This document shows positions 61,174 to 64,000 of a stretch of DNA of 64,000 nt, piece after piece. A program made the translations under genes and the position numbers. A model generated the notes under the pieces. It was not told where the DNA came from. It saw only the letters and a program-made list of their open reading frames with translations, and did no database searches. Every line of letters starts with the position of its first letter. Position 1 is the first letter of the stretch. This stretch comes from Spirodela intermedia (lineage: Eukaryota; Streptophyta; Magnoliopsida; Alismatales; Araceae), in assembly GCA_902729315.2 (NCBI GenBank), contig LR746272.1, positions 7,280,827-7,344,826 on the forward strand, in the 5' to 3' direction.

Positions 61174-62232
61174 TTAAATAGTGGCTATTCCACAACTGGG
61201 ACGCCGGCGATAAGTGCGATTCGCTCCCAAGGAACCGGGGGCAGGCCCCTGAGACCCCGTCATGCTGTAGTTATCGCTTCCACGGACAGCGGCACCACCA
61301 GCTTCTTTGACGATGTTGACGCCGAAGAGCCTCATCACCTCGACGGGCCTTGCAGGCTGGAAAGGGGTAAATCCGGAAATCAAAGTGGAGGCGGCGGTGG
61401 AAACGCGGCGTTTCCTGCTTATGTAAAGCTGCCTTTCCGGCCCTGTTGACCGGTGGAAGCTGACGACGTCGCCGGCCTTGAGACGCTTCTCCTTGACGAA
61501 GCGGCTCCACCCTTTCGTGAGCACGTAGCTCTGGCTGCTGTTCCAATAGGTGTACCGGAAGCGCCACGTCTTCCCCGCGGAATCCTCCAAGTTGAGCAGA
61601 GTGCCCCTGCTGACGGCGCCGTCAATCTGAAGCGGGAAGTACTTCTCGGCGTGTTGCTTCGGTATCACGAGCCGGTTGAGTTTGCCCACGTCACTGGGGG
61701 TCACCGCCTTGTCAAAGAGATGCTCTCTAGCAGCAGATCCGACGCCTGAGATAGCGTGGCGGTGAACGGCAACAGGCGAGGTACCATAGGTGGGGCCGAG
61801 AGCGCGCTTGCCCTGTTGCAGCTCGTCGCGGTAAGTGTGCTTGCGGAGCATGTCGACGATCTCGGCCTTTGAGTGAGAGTTAATGAAGAGGAGCTCGGCG
61901 GCGCCGTGGCTATCAGACTCGGAAAGAGGCCTGAAGTTGGTGACGGCATCGCGGCCTCGGAAGCGCTGGGCAGCGACGTCATAGGCTCGGGCAGCCTCCG
62001 CCTCATCGTTGAAGGTACCGAGCCAGACGCGTTGGTGCTTCTCGTAGATCTGGGCACCCCACCGGCCGTTTGGCTGGGGCACCACCCCCTTGTACTGCGA
62101 CGACGGCAGCTTGCGGGCCTCCTCCAGACCGACCTCCAGATTTAGCGCCACAGTTTTGCTTCTTCCTGTCCTCTGAAGCTTTTTGTGAAGATGGCTGAGT
62201 CGAGAAGTTGTGAGTTGCGTCGGCGCTGCCAC
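61174..62232 (-). CDS. RAV-type transcription factor (AP2/ERF + B3), start codon unusual
   Basis: Nuclear DNA-binding regulator; plant RAV/TEMPRANILLO proteins bind bipartite sites through AP2 (CAACA) and B3 (CACCTG) and usually repress, for example in flowering and growth control. The intact frame has 352 codons without introns, as usual for RAV. Residues 42-103 are the AP2 domain ([47 protein letters not shown]). Residues 171-275 are the B3 domain ([48 protein letters not shown]). RLFGV at 301-305 is the B3-associated repression motif. Third positions are strongly G/C. The frame opens at GTG (62230-62232); no in-frame ATG occurs until residue 128, after AP2. TAG lies two codons before the GTG. 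It could be a non-AUG start, a start-lost allele or a recent pseudogene. Confidence 0.9.
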   Translation of the reverse strand: MAAPTQLTTSRLSHLHKKLQRTGRSKTVALNLEVGLEEARKLPSSQYKGVVPQPNGRWGAQIYEKHQRVWLGTFNDEAEAARAYDVAAQRFRGRDAVTNFRPLSESDSHGAAELLFINSHSKAEIVDMLRKHTYRDELQQGKRALGPTYGTSPVAVHRHAISGVGSAAREHLFDKAVTPSDVGKLNRLVIPKQHAEKYFPLQIDGAVSRGTLLNLEDSAGKTWRFRYTYWNSSQSYVLTKGWSRFVKEKRLKAGDVVSFHRSTGPERQLYISRKRRVSTAASTLISGFTPFQPARPVEVMRLFGVNIVKEAGGAAVRGSDNYSMTGSQGPAPGSLGANRTYRRRPSCGIATI

Positions 62233-62238
62233 CTTTTG

Positions 62239-62271
62239 CTATTCCCTCAATAACTCGCCTGCGCTCAGCAT
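62239..62271 (-). other. Upstream in-frame mini-ORF of the RAV gene
   Basis: ATG at 62271 opens ten codons (MLSAGELLRE) and stops at TAG 62241-62239, in the same frame as the RAV frame and separated from its GTG by two codons (CAA AAG). A second in-frame mini-ORF of four codons (MKDE) sits directly upstream, and an overlapping one in another frame (MNRC). They may be true upstream ORFs that dampen translation, or the original N-terminus cut by a TAG mutation. The ATG context is weak (T at -3, C at +4). Confidence 0.5.
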
Positions 62272-62514
62272 CTATTCATCCTTCATCTCGCTCGCTCTTT
62301 CTCTCTCTCTAGATCAGATCCGATGAGTACGAGTATTAGTACTGTTGTAAGACGGAGAGAAAGGGCTTTGGCTGAAATTCGAATAGCCTAGCTGGCCTTA
62401 AAATCTCCCGCTTCGCTTATTCCTGGTTTATGTACTATGATGGAGAGGGGTAGGAGTCAACTGGATATTCAGTGACTTGAAGATTCATCGGTCAACAGAA
62501 CAGAGTCACCCACC

Positions 62515-62551
62515 CTCTCCCTCCCTCTCTGTCTGTCTGTCTCTCTGTCTC

Positions 62552-62591
<40 letters not shown>

Positions 62592-62615
62592 GCTCTCTCG
62601 CTCTCTCTCTCTTTT
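62515..62615. repeat. CT/CTGT microsatellite in RAV 5' region
   Basis: Compound (CTGT)n and (CT)n tract, i.e. (GA)n/(GACA)n on the coding strand, 280-380 bases upstream of the RAV frame and downstream of the candidate TATA box. If the box is right, the repeat lies in the 5' UTR. GA-rich tracts are bound by plant GAGA-binding (BPC) proteins, which is a possible regulatory role. It is likely length-polymorphic. Confidence 0.85.
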
Positions 62616-62852
62616 GCGACGTCCATTCTATGCTTTGTCCTGTGCATTGGCTAGTGGTGGGTACTTCAGTATTTGGTGTATCCACGGCGTGCTGTCTGTT
62701 GGTGGGAACCCCAGCGACCACAATTTTTAATTGTGGGGGCTCGCAAGGTTGTGGGCCAAGTTTTGCGAGTTATTGCCCAAGGTTCTTCGCTGCGGCAGCC
62801 GCAGCCAACGCATAGCACCGCTTGATCTGTCATGTGATTCGTGTCTCTTCTA

Positions 62853-62862
62853 CTTTTTATAG
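62853..62862 (-). promoter_or_regulatory. Candidate TATA box of the RAV gene
   Basis: Minus-strand CTATAAAAAG is a strong plant TATA match. It would place transcription start near 62820 and give a 5' UTR of about 590 bases including the GA microsatellite and mini-ORFs. Nearer weak alternatives exist (e.g. GTACATAAACC near 62425-62435), so the promoter is tentative. Confidence 0.4.
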
Positions 62863-64000
62863 CCTAGGGAGAAGCTAAGGAGAAACCTGGGCTGTACATC
62901 TTCAGTGAGATCTTTACTGCGAGGGTTTGAGCATTGAACTGGATCCTGGCCGCCTTACCGCCGTCAACTAATGAAGAAGAGGAGCAATAAATTCCCGGTC
63001 GATCTACTCAGTTGCCAATTTTTTACCGTCAGAAGAAGTTTTGAGGTATGATTGTTTAGTGAATAATAAATGGAAGGAGGTATGACCACGAGAAGGGCAG
63101 ATAAAAGAGAGAGAGAGAGAGAGAGGACTGGATCAGACGTAAGGCAAACCTCTTAGGACTACTCATCTGATTTCCTCAAACACTATGAACATGAAATACA
63201 CATCCTTTCTCTTCTTGCCTCGACAAACTTCTTTGTGATCCTAATTTTGATATGGCTTTATTAGCACTCCAAGTCCTTCATACACGATACTTTAACGAAT
63301 CATTAGAGGTGTACGCTATTCTTCATGTTAATTGAACTTGGATGATTGTATTCACTTTCCCTCAATTTATAGCTCTTTTGCGTCTTTTATAATCCAACAG
63401 TTAGAGGACCTTATCATATTTGAGACAGCCTGGGGAACTCCAGCTGATTGTATAGGCTAAACATTGATTGATGAAAAAAATCGGGAAATATTTTCGCATC
63501 GATCGTAAATCATTACTCAAAAAACTCTTATACCATCCATAGTCCCTTAAAGAGAAGATAGGATATATGCTTCCATCATTCAATGACACTAAGCATAGCA
63601 TTAGACATCAAAATACTGACAGTATTCTTACGTGGACAGGTTTTAAGGGGACAAGTTACAATCTTCTGAAGATATTATTTGAACGTTGAAATTCATTAAT
63701 TTCCTAACCTCACAGTTAGCAAAATACTTTTATCGTTGAATATCTTTTTTAATTACCTCTCATTTTCTTAGGAAAAATAATTTTGTATCAAGAAAAGGAC
63801 CTTTGCATTTCTCCAACGCCCCCGGCTGTATATCACCGGCGTTATTGCTTTCACACACTAGGCCACACCTTCTTCAGCAACTCTTGTTGCACGACCTCTT
63901 ACTAGAGCTTCTAACTGATCAAACTTGGGCAGCTCTTGAGACATACTGTCTCCTTGCCTTTGAATCTGGCATCCCGTCTCAATATCATCATACTCCATGA
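62863..64000. other. Intergenic DNA upstream of the RAV gene
   Basis: Contains a (GA)n run at 63106-63125. No complete gene. At the right edge the minus strand has an ATG-started frame, 63998 to about 63863, reading MEYDDIETGCQIQRQGDSMS then QELPKFDQLEALVRGRAT and a stop. It looks protein-like but matches no family I can name. Confidence 0.4.

Noticed and set aside
61132-62145. Several plus-strand frames antisense to the RAV gene
   Set aside because: They are shadows of a GC-rich coding region; the minus frame has the AP2 and B3 domains.
62477-62815. 112-codon frame upstream of RAV
   Set aside because: Half of it is Ser/Leu/Val repeats encoded by the CT/CTGT microsatellite.
1-64000. CRISPR array, rRNA, bacterial operon or phage
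   Set aside because: No spaced short repeats, no rRNA sequence and no bacterial gene arrangement; the DNA is plant nuclear.

Overview
This window is nuclear DNA from a flowering plant. It holds one recognisable host gene (an intronless RAV-type AP2/B3 transcription factor with high third-position GC), Ty3/gypsy (Athila/Tat-like) and Ty1/copia relics, and long AT-rich stretches without long ORFs. The GC-rich gene in an AT-rich setting would suit a monocot, but that is inference; the species cannot be named from sequence alone.

Layout. 1-157: probable last exon of an unidentified plus-strand gene. 158-10,700: AT-rich intergenic DNA with a CT-rich tract and a possible retroelement primer-binding-site relic. 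10,701-20,608: a nest of long terminal repeats (LTRs) of one family, here called LTR-X, around a minus-strand gag-bearing element. 20,640-21,060: decayed copia reverse transcriptase. 23,641-38,276: a complete but mutated gypsy element (element 1, 23,748-34,423, perfect CTCAC target-site duplication) inserted in the gag of an inverted relative (element 2); an LTR-X solo copy sits in an LTR of each. 38,277-49,400: scattered minus-strand pol relics separated by three more LTR-X solo copies and one GC-rich pyrimidine-strand block. 49,401-56,400: mostly featureless AT-rich DNA with one LTR-X fragment. 57,640-59,460: a compositionally distinct stretch of unknown origin. 61,058-62,862: the RAV gene on the minus strand with candidate poly(A) signal, upstream ORF, CT/GA microsatellite and TATA box.

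Two results stand out. The RAV reading frame is intact through AP2, B3 and the RLFGV repression motif but has no in-frame ATG before the AP2 domain: the frame opens at GTG in a good initiation context, and the only nearby upstream in-frame ATGs are cut off by TAG codons. Second, LTR-X copies can be ordered in time from their nesting and 5-bp target duplications, and a polypurine tract beside one copy ties the solo LTRs to an Athila-like parent. No bacterial-type system, CRISPR array, rRNA or convincing tRNA gene was seen. All alignments were made by eye; family names rest on motif recognition, not database searches.
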